Part shown: piece after piece, positions 1-7,085 of the stretch
Numbering within the stretch: the first letter of the stretch is position 1
Layout: every line of letters starts with the position of its first letter
NCBI GenBank assembly: GCA_946055175.1
Contig: CAMGET010000011.1
Location: forward strand, 1-12,871
DNA length: 12,871 bases
Direction: 5' to 3'
From: an uncultured Roseburia sp.
GTDB taxonomy: Bacteria > Bacillota > Clostridia > Lachnospirales > Lachnospiraceae
Position numbers and translations under genes: made by a program
The notes under the pieces: model-generated
Told to the model about the DNA's origin: nothing
What the model saw: the letters and a program-made list of their open reading frames with translations, nothing else
Database searches by the model: none

Positions 1-79
1 TGTTTGTCATCCCAATCTGGAAATCATGAACAGATACGATATAATCCAACGATGGATTAAAGGTAACCGTATAAATCAT
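1..79 (-). CDS. fruK: 1-phosphofructokinase, N-terminal fragment (cut by window edge)
   Basis: Only the first 26 codons are in the window, and the rest runs off the left edge. The frame starts at ATG 79-77 and reads MIYTVTFNPSLDYIV, the typical first beta strand and sugar-binding Asn-Pro-x-x-Asp of PfkB-family 1-phosphofructokinases (FruK). FruK phosphorylates fructose-1-phosphate to fructose-1,6-bisphosphate after uptake by the fructose PTS. A good Shine-Dalgarno site (AGGAGA, 87-92) lies 7 bases upstream, and a strong promoter lies further up at 135-163. Tagatose-6-phosphate kinase (LacC) has a similar N-terminus and cannot be fully excluded from so few residues. No FruR-type regulator lies immediately upstream, since the neighbour there is aroK, so this gene appears to open its transcription unit. 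Confidence 0.75.
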   Translation of the reverse strand, partial: MIYTVTFNPSLDYIVSVHDFQIGMTN

Positions 80-134
80 AGTGATTCTCCTTTCTTATTT
101 TTCAAAATCGTTCAAATTCATTTATCGTATTTTG

Positions 135-163
135 ATTATATCGTCATAATGCGTCATTTTCAA
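135..163 (-). promoter_or_regulatory. Sigma-A promoter of fruK
   Basis: Read on the minus strand, TTGAAA (158-163) is followed by a 17-base spacer and a perfect TATAAT (135-140). The start of transcription would fall near 128, giving a leader of about 50 bases before the fruK ATG at 79. The leader carries the repeated element TTTGAACGATTTTGAA, which could be a regulator site. Confidence 0.8.
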
Positions 164-219
164 TCATCATCATTCACAATATTTGCACCTTCCATTTGTG
201 CATTGTGACTGTATTTGAC

Positions 220-231
220 CGTTTATGAACG
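220..231. promoter_or_regulatory. Imperfect palindrome upstream of the fruK promoter
   Basis: CGTTTATGAACG is an almost symmetric 12-mer (CGTT, four bases, AACG) lying about 57 bases upstream of the fruK -35 box. Related half sites of the CGTTCAAA type occur in the leader (108-116). This would fit a DeoR-family fructose regulator, but the match to any known operator is not established. The rest of 164-251 shows nothing else I can name. Confidence 0.3.
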
Positions 232-251
232 TTTGTTGCGGTTTTTCTATT

Positions 252-288
252 AAAAAGACCCATAAGATATGTATTTATCTCATGGGTC
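252..288 (-). terminator. Intrinsic terminator of the nlpC-aroK operon
   Basis: On the minus strand a 13-base-pair stem (arms 276-288 and 257-269, six-base loop) is followed directly by five T (252-256). One pair is a wobble in minus-strand RNA, so the fold suits that strand. It lies about 35 bases after the aroK stop and separates the eight-gene run from fruK. Confidence 0.85.
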
Positions 289-321
289 CATAGTTTTACT
301 ATCGTATGTTTCATTTTATCG

Positions 322-822
322 TTATGATTCTTGCACAATTTCCTGACAAATCTGTTCTACACTTTTACCATCTGTAGCTATTACCACATCCGCTGCTGCT
401 CCATAGCACGCCCGACGTTTTTCCATCAGTTCAGATATATATTCCACATTCATATGCCCGTTTAAAACCGGTCTGTCATTGTTGTATTTTACGCGTTCTA
501 AAATGGTTTCCGGTTTTGCTGTTAAAAGAACAATACGCCCTGCCGCCTTCATCATAGCGATATTTTCTTCCCGTAAAACGGCTCCTCCGCCACAGGAAAC
601 AACTGCACTTTTCTGACCACAGATACGTTTCAGCAAATCGGTCTCAATGTCACGAAAATGCGCCTCACCGTATTTATCGAAAATCTCAGTGATTGGCATA
701 CCCTGCTCCTTTACGATTTGCTCGTCCATTTCAATCTGTGGTATTCCAAGCTGCGTAGACAAAGTTCTTGCAACTGTACTTTTTCCACATCCCATAAATC
801 CAATCAAAAAAATATGCTTCAT
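322..822 (-). CDS. aroK: Shikimate kinase
   Basis: Phosphorylates shikimate to shikimate-3-phosphate with ATP, the fifth step of the chorismate pathway, in the cytosol. The frame opens with a P-loop, GFMGCGKST, eight to sixteen residues in. Then follow EMDEQI (shikimate-binding Asp, with Glu in place of the usual first Asp), GEAHFRDIE (substrate Arg), SCGGGAVLR (Gly-rich shikimate loop), NNDRPVL (lid with its Arg) and RRACY near the C-terminus. At 166 residues it has normal family length. The start is set at ATG 822-820: GGAG (829-832) lies 6 bases before it but directly abuts the in-frame ATG at 828, so the two-residue longer form is unlikely. It is the last gene of the operon, 45 bases after aroE, and a terminator follows. 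Confidence 0.95.
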   Translation of the reverse strand: MKHIFLIGFMGCGKSTVARTLSTQLGIPQIEMDEQIVKEQGMPITEIFDKYGEAHFRDIETDLLKRICGQKSAVVSCGGGAVLREENIAMMKAAGRIVLLTAKPETILERVKYNNDRPVLNGHMNVEYISELMEKRRACYGAAADVVIATDGKSVEQICQEIVQES

Positions 823-867
823 TTTCATCTCCGTCCCGAAACGTTTTCTGCAAGAGACATGCTGCCT

Positions 868-1737
868 TTAGCGAAAAAATCGCTCCTTCACTTCTTCTAC
901 CGGCATATCCTCGCCTGTAAACAGTTTAAATGCAGACACGCCCTGCCACAAAAGCATTCCTTTGCCATCAATGCAGGTGCACCCTGCTTCTTTTGCTTCC
1001 CGCAAAAGTTTTGTCTCTAGCGGATTGTAAACCACGTCACAAACCACCAAGTCCTTATGAAAGGCAGAAGTATCCTTTACGACACTTTCCTCGTCCATCG
1101 GTTTCATGCCGACGATGGTTCCGTTGATAAAAATATCGCTGTCCTTGATTTCTTCTGTCATTTTTGCAGTATCTGCAGTGTCAAATACATTCACTATACA
1201 ATCCGGTACGTTCCCCCTGATTTTTTCTGCCATTTCAAGTGTTCGCTCAAAATCTGCACTCTTTCTCTTAAAAATAGAAAGCTCTCTTGCTCCGTCAATG
1301 GCACACTGTACCTGAATTGCGGTAGCTGCGCCGCCTCCGCCTGCGATGGTGATTTTTTTGTCCTTTACATCCACGCCATGGTCTCTTAAATTATTGACAA
1401 AACCTTCTCCATCCGTAATATAGCCTGTCAAAAATCCATTATCATTTACAATTGTATTTACAGCTCCGATAATCTGCGCTGCCGGTGAAAGGGCATCCAC
1501 ATATTTTGCAGCCTCCATCTTGCAAGGCATGGTTACATTATAGCCACGTATCTTAAGCGTCCTCATGGCTTCAATGGCTGCTTTCGTTTCTTCCACCTTT
1601 ACGTCAAATGCCACATAGGCATAATCCAATCCCAACCTTTGAAAGCTGTAATTATGCATTGCCGGTGAGCCGGAATGTCCTACCGGCGAACCAATCAACG
1701 CCACTAATCCTGTATGTCCTGAAATTCTTCCTTCCAT
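868..1737 (-). CDS. aroE: Shikimate dehydrogenase (YdiB-type quinate/shikimate dehydrogenase)
   Basis: Reduces 3-dehydroshikimate to shikimate, the substrate of the next gene, aroK. The 289-residue protein shows the shikimate-binding GHSGSP (20-25), catalytic Lys73 in NVTMPCK, catalytic Asp109 in GYITDGEG, a Rossmann loop AGGGGAATA (132-140), GMKPMDEES and the C-terminal GMLLWQG with Gln265. The pattern through INGTIVGMKP and the C-terminus resembles E. coli YdiB more than classical AroE. The cofactor stretch is SIFKRKSADF (154-163) in place of NRTxxR, so NAD use or dual use is possible. An aro operon context argues for a biosynthetic role. ATG 1737 is preferred: AGAGGA (1745-1750) lies 7 bases upstream, but only one base from the in-frame TTG at 1743. 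Confidence 0.93.
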   Translation of the reverse strand: MEGRISGHTGLVALIGSPVGHSGSPAMHNYSFQRLGLDYAYVAFDVKVEETKAAIEAMRTLKIRGYNVTMPCKMEAAKYVDALSPAAQIIGAVNTIVNDNGFLTGYITDGEGFVNNLRDHGVDVKDKKITIAGGGGAATAIQVQCAIDGARELSIFKRKSADFERTLEMAEKIRGNVPDCIVNVFDTADTAKMTEEIKDSDIFINGTIVGMKPMDEESVVKDTSAFHKDLVVCDVVYNPLETKLLREAKEAGCTCIDGKGMLLWQGVSAFKLFTGEDMPVEEVKERFFR

Positions 1738-1771
1738 TTTCAAATCCTCTAAAATTTCTGTATGTATACTT

Positions 1772-2272
1772 TTACCGGTATATCACCTGTAACTGCTCGT
1801 CAGTAACGATTATCTGCATCATTTTCTTATCTAAAAACGGCTGCATCGCACTCTTTGCATTCTCCATACTTCCTATATAACCGCCGTCCGTCAATAAAAT
1901 GATAATTTTAGAACGTGCTTGAAACAATTTCAGATACTGTACCAGTTTTAAAAAATTCTTCCCTGCGCTATGCTTCTCATAATCTGAGTAATAAGAAGCC
2001 ATCCCTGCTACTGCCATAGGCACTGCTTTTTCAGAAATATCTTCATCCGACTTCCAGTTCACCACATTCAGCCGAACATTACGAAACACTTCACTATGCA
2101 TCTTCAATGTACGAAGCAGCTGTGGAAGAATTTCCTGCAGCTGCTCCCGCTCTAAGTTCTCATCTATTACCACGGCCATTTCTAAAACTCCGCCGTTATA
2201 ATTTCCCTTTACATGAAGAATCCGTTCTATGCTGTTTTTAAACTGCATCAAAAAAACCGGTGACAAATTCAT
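1772..2272 (-). CDS. vWA-like protein lacking the MIDAS metal site
   Basis: A 166-residue soluble protein of unknown function. Predicted strands and spacing resemble a von Willebrand factor A fold: a first strand EMAVVIDEN (31-39), a second around NVRLNVVNW (65-73), and a typical third-motif strand KIIILLTDGGY (122-132), with helices between. The DxSxS metal motif expected after the first strand is replaced by DEN, so metal-dependent adhesion is unlikely. No signal peptide or membrane segment is seen. The start ATG 2272 has AAGGTGG (2283-2289) ten bases upstream. It lies 19 bases after the 119-residue unknown and 34 before aroE, so it is probably cotranscribed with both. The family assignment rests on pattern alone. 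Confidence 0.75.
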   Translation of the reverse strand: MNLSPVFLMQFKNSIERILHVKGNYNGGVLEMAVVIDENLEREQLQEILPQLLRTLKMHSEVFRNVRLNVVNWKSDEDISEKAVPMAVAGMASYYSDYEKHSAGKNFLKLVQYLKLFQARSKIIILLTDGGYIGSMENAKSAMQPFLDKKMMQIIVTDEQLQVIYR

Positions 2273-2291
2273 TCTGCCATGTCCACCTTTC

Positions 2292-2651
2292 CTATGCCTT
2301 TATCCGCGGCATCAAATCTTCGGTATCGCCACAGAAAAGACCGCCTAATGCAGCAATGATTTTCTTCATCAAAACCTCTGCCTGTGCATAATCCTCCGGT
2401 AAAAAGGTTACCAAAAACACGCTCTTTGCATCCTGTTCTTTTGCAAACTGTAAGGTAATTTCATCCTTTGGATGAATTTGCGTTGTCTCAACATCAAAGG
2501 AACTTTTTTCTCCCATCGGAATCTCTAAAACACCGGCTTCTTCCCAGATTTCTGTTCCTTCCAATTCCGGAAATACGTTGTAAATTTCACGCACCGTTAT
2601 TTCCTGCGGACAAAAATATAACCAATCTCCGATTTGTGTTTTTCCTGCCAT
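2292..2651 (-). CDS. Conserved-looking small protein of unknown function
   Basis: I do not recognise this 119-residue protein. It is acidic and soluble, with no signal peptide or membrane segment. It begins with GDWLYFCPQEITVREI, has a central beta-rich part (VLEIPMGEKSSFDVE) and ends with an amphipathic helix followed by GGLFCGDTEDLMP. Two cysteines (one near residue 14, one near 107) could pair or bind metal. It is real by context: AAGGAG (2659-2664) sits 7 bases before ATG 2651, it starts 15 bases after the map stop, and it ends 19 bases before the vWA-like gene. Its position suggests it works with, or is regulated with, the vWA-like neighbour. Confidence 0.8.
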   Translation of the reverse strand: MAGKTQIGDWLYFCPQEITVREIYNVFPELEGTEIWEEAGVLEIPMGEKSSFDVETTQIHPKDEITLQFAKEQDAKSVFLVTFLPEDYAQAEVLMKKIIAALGGLFCGDTEDLMPRIKA

Positions 2652-2666
2652 ATGCTTTCTCCTTGT

Positions 2667-3542
2667 TTACCAGCACAATACCTCGTGTCCGTCCTCTGTT
2701 ACCAGCACCATGATTTCCCACTGTGCGGATGGCTTGCCGTCATCCGTATATACTTCCCAGTCATTCTCATCATCCACATAAATTCCCACGCCGCCCATGT
2801 TTACCATAGGTTCAATTGTAAAAATCATACCGGGAACTAAGAGCATCTGTGTGCCGCGTTTACTGTTATAGCCAACCCAAGGGTCTTCATGGAATTCCAA
2901 GCCTACACCATGTCCTCCGATTTCACGAACGACCGTATATCCATTAGCGTAGGCATGGTCGTGTACCGCCTGTCCCATGTCGCCCAAAAAGCCCCATGGT
3001 TTCACCTGCTCAAGGCCTTTTTGTACACACTCTTTTGTTACTTCCACCAGTTTCTTTTTCTCGGGACTTACCTCGCCAATGCAAAACATTCTGGATGAAT
3101 CGGAAAAATAACCATTTAAAATAGTGGAGCAGTCCACATTAATAATATCTCCTGATTGCAAAATAACATCTTTTGAAGGAAACCCATGGCACACCTGGTC
3201 ATTTACTGAGGTACACACGCTATACGGGTATCCTTTATAATTTAACGGTGCCGGAATGCCTCCCATCTTTGTCGTCATATCATATACGATTTGATCAATT
3301 TCCGCTGTATTCATTCCTTCATGAATATGCTCTTCAATATAATCCAATACAGCAATGTTAATTTTACAACTTTCCTTAATTCCTGCTATCTGTGCCGGAG
3401 TCTTAATAATGTCGCGTCTTGGGACAACATGTCCCTGCTCTGCAAAACGTGCAATTTTCTGATCGAATGCTTCATGGCAGCCTTTATACTTTCTGCCGCT
3501 GCCACACCAGCAAGGATCGTTACGTCCTATCTTTCCTGTCAT
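2667..3542 (-). CDS. map: Methionine aminopeptidase type I with N-terminal SEC-C zinc motif
   Basis: Removes the N-terminal methionine from new proteins in the cytosol. Residues 6-23 form a SEC-C motif (GRNDPCWCGSGRKYKGCH), a small zinc ligand also found in SecA. The pita-bread catalytic domain runs from about 40 to 291. All five metal ligands are present: Asp137, Asp148, His211, Glu244 and Glu276. The substrate His119 in QVCHGFP is also present. At 291 residues it is longer than the 250-264 of bare type I enzymes, because of the SEC-C extension. After Glu276 the usual His is Ile (EIMVLVT). The Shine-Dalgarno site is modest (AAAAGAGA). The gene follows the SurA-like gene by 18 bases. Confidence 0.95.
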   Translation of the reverse strand: MTGKIGRNDPCWCGSGRKYKGCHEAFDQKIARFAEQGHVVPRRDIIKTPAQIAGIKESCKINIAVLDYIEEHIHEGMNTAEIDQIVYDMTTKMGGIPAPLNYKGYPYSVCTSVNDQVCHGFPSKDVILQSGDIINVDCSTILNGYFSDSSRMFCIGEVSPEKKKLVEVTKECVQKGLEQVKPWGFLGDMGQAVHDHAYANGYTVVREIGGHGVGLEFHEDPWVGYNSKRGTQMLLVPGMIFTIEPMVNMGGVGIYVDDENDWEVYTDDGKPSAQWEIMVLVTEDGHEVLCW

Positions 3543-3560
3543 AATCTGTCTCTTTTCTAT

Positions 3561-4214
3561 CTAATAATTTACGGTCACCTTGCCAACCGTAACGCGGTCC
3601 CAAACTGCCTCGTTCAGTTCCACTTCATGCCCGCTTACAAAAGCTTCATAATTTTCGCCTGTATAATTATATGCTTCGTATGGCACCTCTTCCATTTGTG
3701 CTAAAATACTCTGGTATTTATTTGCCAAAGCAATCTTTCGCATGGAAGCCTCAAGTTCCTCCGGCGTCACTCCGAGTCTCTCATACTGTGCTTCCTTCAA
3801 ATCACCGCAAAAATCCAACACCTCATTTGCCAGATAGGCTTCTTCCTCTTCAGTAAGCGTCAGCTCGTTTTCTTCGGCAAGACGGTAAAAAAGTTCATCG
3901 TGTACTGCCATATTAATGACCGCTTCTTCTGCCAGCACCCGTATGAAGTGTCCGTTGGTATGTGTATTCCAATACCGTCTCGGGTTTTTCGGATTATACA
4001 GAATCGCCTCGTCCTGCACTTCTTTTTCCTGATAGGCAATGTAAAATGCCATATCCCGTAACGTAAGCGCTTCCCCATCCACTGTAACAACAATGGCTTT
4101 AAGATTCTTTGAAACTTCTATTGGCTGTCTGGACTCACGGTCCTTGTAGCAGTATATGCCCATCGCAATTACAAAAATGAGTAAAACGATTTTTATTCCT
4201 ATTTCTTTTTTCAT
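3561..4214 (-). CDS. Membrane-anchored SurA/PrsA N-domain-like protein without PPIase domain
   Basis: A 217-residue protein with one N-terminal hydrophobic segment (about residues 6-22) after MKKE. It is probably a signal anchor, because no clear cleavage site follows. The outside part starts with VVTVDGEALTLRDMAFYI (42-59), which matches the opening strand and helix of SurA/PrsA/trigger-factor-like chaperone domains. A long acidic helical region (about 105-175) follows. The parvulin PPIase domain expected in PrsA is absent, and the C-terminus is only a short tail. This fits a chaperone-like or binding role at the membrane, not isomerase activity. The start is ATG 4214, only 12 bases after yqeY, with a weak Shine-Dalgarno site overlapping the yqeY end. 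The assignment is based on pattern and is not certain. Confidence 0.7.
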   Translation of the reverse strand: MKKEIGIKIVLLIFVIAMGIYCYKDRESRQPIEVSKNLKAIVVTVDGEALTLRDMAFYIAYQEKEVQDEAILYNPKNPRRYWNTHTNGHFIRVLAEEAVINMAVHDELFYRLAEENELTLTEEEEAYLANEVLDFCGDLKEAQYERLGVTPEELEASMRKIALANKYQSILAQMEEVPYEAYNYTGENYEAFVSGHEVELNEAVWDRVTVGKVTVNY

Positions 4215-4226
4215 GAATATCCCAGC

Positions 4227-4664
4227 CTATTTGCAAAGCTTTGCAACCACCTGATTGATTACTGCGCCTTCTGCTTTTCCTTTTAATTCCGGCATCACAT
4301 TTTTCATAATCATGCCTTTATTCTTGCCTGCCACCAATTCTGCGAAGTGTTCTTTAATGAACGCCTCCACTTCCTCTTCTGACATCATCTTTGGGGCATA
4401 TTCCTGGAAAATATCATAACGCGCCTGATATTCTTCCAGCAAATCGGTTCTGCTTGCCGGGCAGCTGTCAAGCTGTTCCTTTACAGACTTTATCTCTTTT
4501 AAAATGACGCGGTCCACGATTTCTTCTGTAATATCATCTCTGCATCCCTCGTCAATTGCCACTTTTTTTGCTGCGGAAACCAGTGCGGAAATCGCATCTT
4601 TACGCACCTTATCTCTCGCCTTCATTGCTGCAACCATGTCTTTCTGTAACTGTTCAAATTTCAT
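4227..4664 (-). CDS. yqeY: GatB/YqeY domain protein
   Basis: A 145-residue cytosolic protein that is nearly all helix and shows the YqeY pattern from end to end: an opening helix with MKARDKVRKDAISALVSA, the EYAPKMMSEEEVEAFI segment and the closing KGMIMKNVMPELKGKAEG. The domain resembles the tail of GatB, the amidotransferase subunit that binds tRNA, so a tRNA-related role has been suggested for the family, but no function is proven. It has normal family length. A perfect AGGAGG (4673-4678) sits 8 bases before ATG 4664. It starts 24 bases after the NlpC/P60 gene and ends 12 bases before the SurA-like gene, so it is part of the operon. Confidence 0.93.
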   Translation of the reverse strand: MKFEQLQKDMVAAMKARDKVRKDAISALVSAAKKVAIDEGCRDDITEEIVDRVILKEIKSVKEQLDSCPASRTDLLEEYQARYDIFQEYAPKMMSEEEVEAFIKEHFAELVAGKNKGMIMKNVMPELKGKAEGAVINQVVAKLCK

Positions 4665-4688
4665 CTTTCTATCCTCCTGAAATAAAAA

Positions 4689-5864
4689 TTATAATACTCT
4701 TCGTACCGATACAATTGTCCGGTAAGTTGCTGTTCCATAACAAATTCCCAATCTGGAATTTGCCGCATGAACGATTTTACCATCTCCCATATAGATTGCC
4801 ACATGTCCCGCATAGCAGATAATATCCCCTGCTTTTGCATTTGCATAGCTCACTGCCTGTCCGCAGCTGCGTTGTTCATAAGAGGTTCGCGGAAGTGATA
4901 TTCCATATTTACCAAAGCATGCCATTACAAAATAGGAACAATCACAGCCGTTTGTCAGGCTGCTTCCTCCGTATACATAAGGATTCCCGACAAACTGGCA
5001 TGCATAATTTACCACATCCTGTCCACTGACATTCGTACTATAGGATGGATTTGCCCCGCCTGTCAGTCCACCGGAGCTGCTTGCGTTATTCCCCCCGGCA
5101 GTTGCCGCATTCTCCGCTGCAATTCGTATTTCCTCATCAGATATAATCTTATTCTGCTTCTTTATCGTGGAGGCATAGCTCTTTGCCAGTTTTGTTGCAT
5201 TGGCAAGCTTCGTTTCAAAGTCCTCCATCTTAGCGGCACTCTCCGCAATCAGCGTTTCCAGCTCACTCTGCTGCTCTTTCATATTCATCTGCAGCTCTTC
5301 CATTTCAATCATTTCCAAATCCAGCTGCAGTGACAGATTCTCCACTTCCTGCACGGTATTCTGGTATTCCGTCAGCTGGTTTCTGTCATAGCTATAAACA
5401 CTGTTAATGTATTCCACCCTGTTTAGTACATCCGACATGCCATCTGCATCTGCCATTGCTGTCCAGACCGAAGCATCGCCATTTTCATACATATATTGGA
5501 TTCGAAGCTTCATTGCCTCATATTGCTCTGCTTCTCTTAGCTTTGCATCCTCTAAGTCTGCCTCTGCCTGATCAATCTCTTCCTGCTTATTTGTAATATC
5601 TTCTTCTAAAAGAGTTAAATCTGTAAGCAATGCCATTAATTCTTCATCATAGGCATTCATGATTTCCTGCAATTCTTCCTGTTCTTTTTCAATTTCCTCT
5701 ATTTCTTTATTTACCTTGTCCAGTTTTTCCTGAGCTTCCTTCTTTTTCTTCTTGGCATCATCCATAGTGTTGGATGCATAGGCGGTCAGTGTTCCCCCTA
5801 TAATCATCGTAAAAATCATAATAACAGATAAAATTTTTTTATAAAAACAGGTTTTTCTTCTCAT
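4689..5864 (-). CDS. Secreted NlpC/P60 peptidoglycan hydrolase with PcsB-like coiled coil
   Basis: A 391-residue exported cell-wall endopeptidase. The signal peptide covers residues 1-30 (basic start, hydrophobic core, cleavage after AYA). Residues about 33-250 form a long acidic coiled coil like the N-domain of PcsB/CwlO-type hydrolases, which FtsEX usually controls. A Gly/Ser/Asn linker (about 253-280) leads to the NlpC/P60 domain (281-391). Catalytic Cys309 is in CDCSYFV (Tyr where Gly is usual), His354 is in GHVAIYM and His366 is in VHAAN. The start ATG 5864 is chosen because AGGAGA (5870-5875) lies 5 bases upstream and the signal peptide begins there. The open frame to TTG 5897 runs through a hairpin. 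It is the first gene of the run leading to aroK, and no ftsEX is nearby. Confidence 0.92.
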   Translation of the reverse strand: MRRKTCFYKKILSVIMIFTMIIGGTLTAYASNTMDDAKKKKKEAQEKLDKVNKEIEEIEKEQEELQEIMNAYDEELMALLTDLTLLEEDITNKQEEIDQAEADLEDAKLREAEQYEAMKLRIQYMYENGDASVWTAMADADGMSDVLNRVEYINSVYSYDRNQLTEYQNTVQEVENLSLQLDLEMIEMEELQMNMKEQQSELETLIAESAAKMEDFETKLANATKLAKSYASTIKKQNKIISDEEIRIAAENAATAGGNNASSSGGLTGGANPSYSTNVSGQDVVNYACQFVGNPYVYGGSSLTNGCDCSYFVMACFGKYGISLPRTSYEQRSCGQAVSYANAKAGDIICYAGHVAIYMGDGKIVHAANSRLGICYGTATYRTIVSVRRVL

Positions 5865-5879
5865 TTTTCTCTCCTGCAT

Positions 5880-5911
5880 AAAAAATAGGTGCAGCAATCG
5901 CTACACCTATT
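5880..5911 (-). terminator. Terminator-type hairpin directly before the nlpC ribosome binding site
   Basis: On the minus strand a 12-base-pair stem (arms 5900-5911 and 5884-5895, four-base loop GATT) leads into six T (5880-5885). One pair is G-U in minus-strand RNA but C-A on the plus strand, so the structure suits minus-strand transcripts. It can end the CD225-like gene's transcript. The U-run stops only four bases before the nlpC Shine-Dalgarno site, so nlpC mRNA started upstream must pass through it. I see no convincing promoter between it and nlpC. The rest of 5912-5969 is AT-rich without other structure. Confidence 0.75.
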
Positions 5912-5969
5912 CTACCACATTTTGTAAGTTTATTTCTACTCAATACGGCATTTTGTGAAAAAATAATTA

Positions 5970-7019
5970 TTATTCTTCTCCCCAACCAATATAAGAAATG
6001 CTCAGACTGTTCATTTTTCCCTCAGAATAATTAATATTAATGGAATTATAATAATCATCATAGTAATCCGGATGGTGCATATACCATTCAAAAGACTGGT
6101 AATCATAATCGGAATCTTCGCTTGAGTACTCATAATCTGCAGAACCAAATATCTCAACCAGTTCCTCAGGCCTGGTATCCTGTGTTACTCCGTTATAGAG
6201 CATAAAGTCAGCCACAGCCTCCTGCCAGTCGTCAAAATAGAGCGTAATAGAAAAGACAATTCCATCCTTGCACGCAATTGGAGCATCTGTCTCATTGATA
6301 ATATCAATATAGCCGATAGGATAGCCATCCTTATTTAATAATTCCCTGTATTCATACTCATTTTTATTAATGACATATTCCTCGTCTTCAACTGTAAATC
6401 CCAGCTCTGCAAGTTCTGTGTATGAAAGTGGCAGCGTAATGAGCATACCGTCAATCGTAATTTCCGGGGTCGTATAACCATCACCTTCTACATATTCGCG
6501 TGCCGGCTTTTCCTCTTCCAACATTCCATCCGCCTCATTTTCGTATTGGATTTCGGCATTCTCAAGATAGCTTTCAAAGTTTGTATTCGTTCCATCGTGC
6601 AAATAATCCGGATATCTCATCAGGCTTGAAAAAATAATCGCGCCAAAAATAATTACGATCAAAACATTGAAAAGCCAAACGCCAAAACCTATCCACAAGG
6701 AAACGGCTGAAGCTTTCTTCGCAGAAAGGAAATCATCCCAGCGTTCCTCCTGATATGCCGCATTGGCTTTTGTTGTATACACACAACCGATAATACCGCA
6801 GATAAATGTAACAAGATTAAGCCCAATGATTTCCAATATTGATGCCGTGAGTTTTAACCCAAACCGGTTCTTTACCGGATTACCGTTTTTATCCAACGGC
6901 GGATTTCCGTTTAAATTATAATTTGAATCAGAATACGGCTGCCACTGATAAGGGTTCTCATTATATGACTGCTGATTCTGATAGTATCTTTCATTTTCAT
7001 CTCCTGTTTCGTTTACCAT
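5970..7019 (-). CDS. CD225/dispanin-like membrane protein with acidic C-terminal domain
   Basis: A 349-residue protein with no assigned function. Residues 1-50 are rich in Asn, Tyr, Gln and Pro and look disordered. Residues 52-130 hold two membrane segments (about 56-80 and 105-130) joined by a loop with CVYTTKANAAYQ and SAKKASAVS. This is the layout of the CD225/dispanin domain, also known from interferon-induced transmembrane proteins. Residues 132-349 form a very acidic, Tyr-rich domain that probably lies outside the membrane, with several predicted strands (ITIDGMLITLPLSYTE, IVFSITLYFDDW, NININYSEG-like end). Start ATG 7019 has AAAGGAG (7026-7032) upstream and its own promoter at 7051-7079. 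A terminator hairpin follows, so it may be a single-gene unit. Confidence 0.8.
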   Translation of the reverse strand: MVNETGDENERYYQNQQSYNENPYQWQPYSDSNYNLNGNPPLDKNGNPVKNRFGLKLTASILEIIGLNLVTFICGIIGCVYTTKANAAYQEERWDDFLSAKKASAVSLWIGFGVWLFNVLIVIIFGAIIFSSLMRYPDYLHDGTNTNFESYLENAEIQYENEADGMLEEEKPAREYVEGDGYTTPEITIDGMLITLPLSYTELAELGFTVEDEEYVINKNEYEYRELLNKDGYPIGYIDIINETDAPIACKDGIVFSITLYFDDWQEAVADFMLYNGVTQDTRPEELVEIFGSADYEYSSEDSDYDYQSFEWYMHHPDYYDDYYNSININYSEGKMNSLSISYIGWGEE

Positions 7020-7050
7020 ATCTTACTCCTTTGTTTTGTAAATTCACCTT

Positions 7051-7079
7051 ATTCTAGCAAAGTCCTCATAGCCACGCAA
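7051..7079 (-). promoter_or_regulatory. Sigma-A promoter of the CD225-like gene
   Basis: On the minus strand TTGCGT (7074-7079), a 17-base spacer ending in TGC, and TAGAAT (7051-7056) form an extended -10 promoter. It starts only six bases after the stop of the sipL-like gene. The transcript would begin near 7044, with a leader of about 25 bases. Confidence 0.65.
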
Positions 7080-7085
7080 GAGGTT

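Noticed and set aside
26..208. A 60-codon plus-strand open frame over the fruK start and promoter
   Set aside because: It lies antisense to fruK and its promoter, has no ribosome binding site and no protein-like pattern.
2269..2280. ATG at 2280 just upstream of the vWA-like gene
   Set aside because: It opens a three-codon frame only (Met-Ala-Glu-stop) and is most likely chance.
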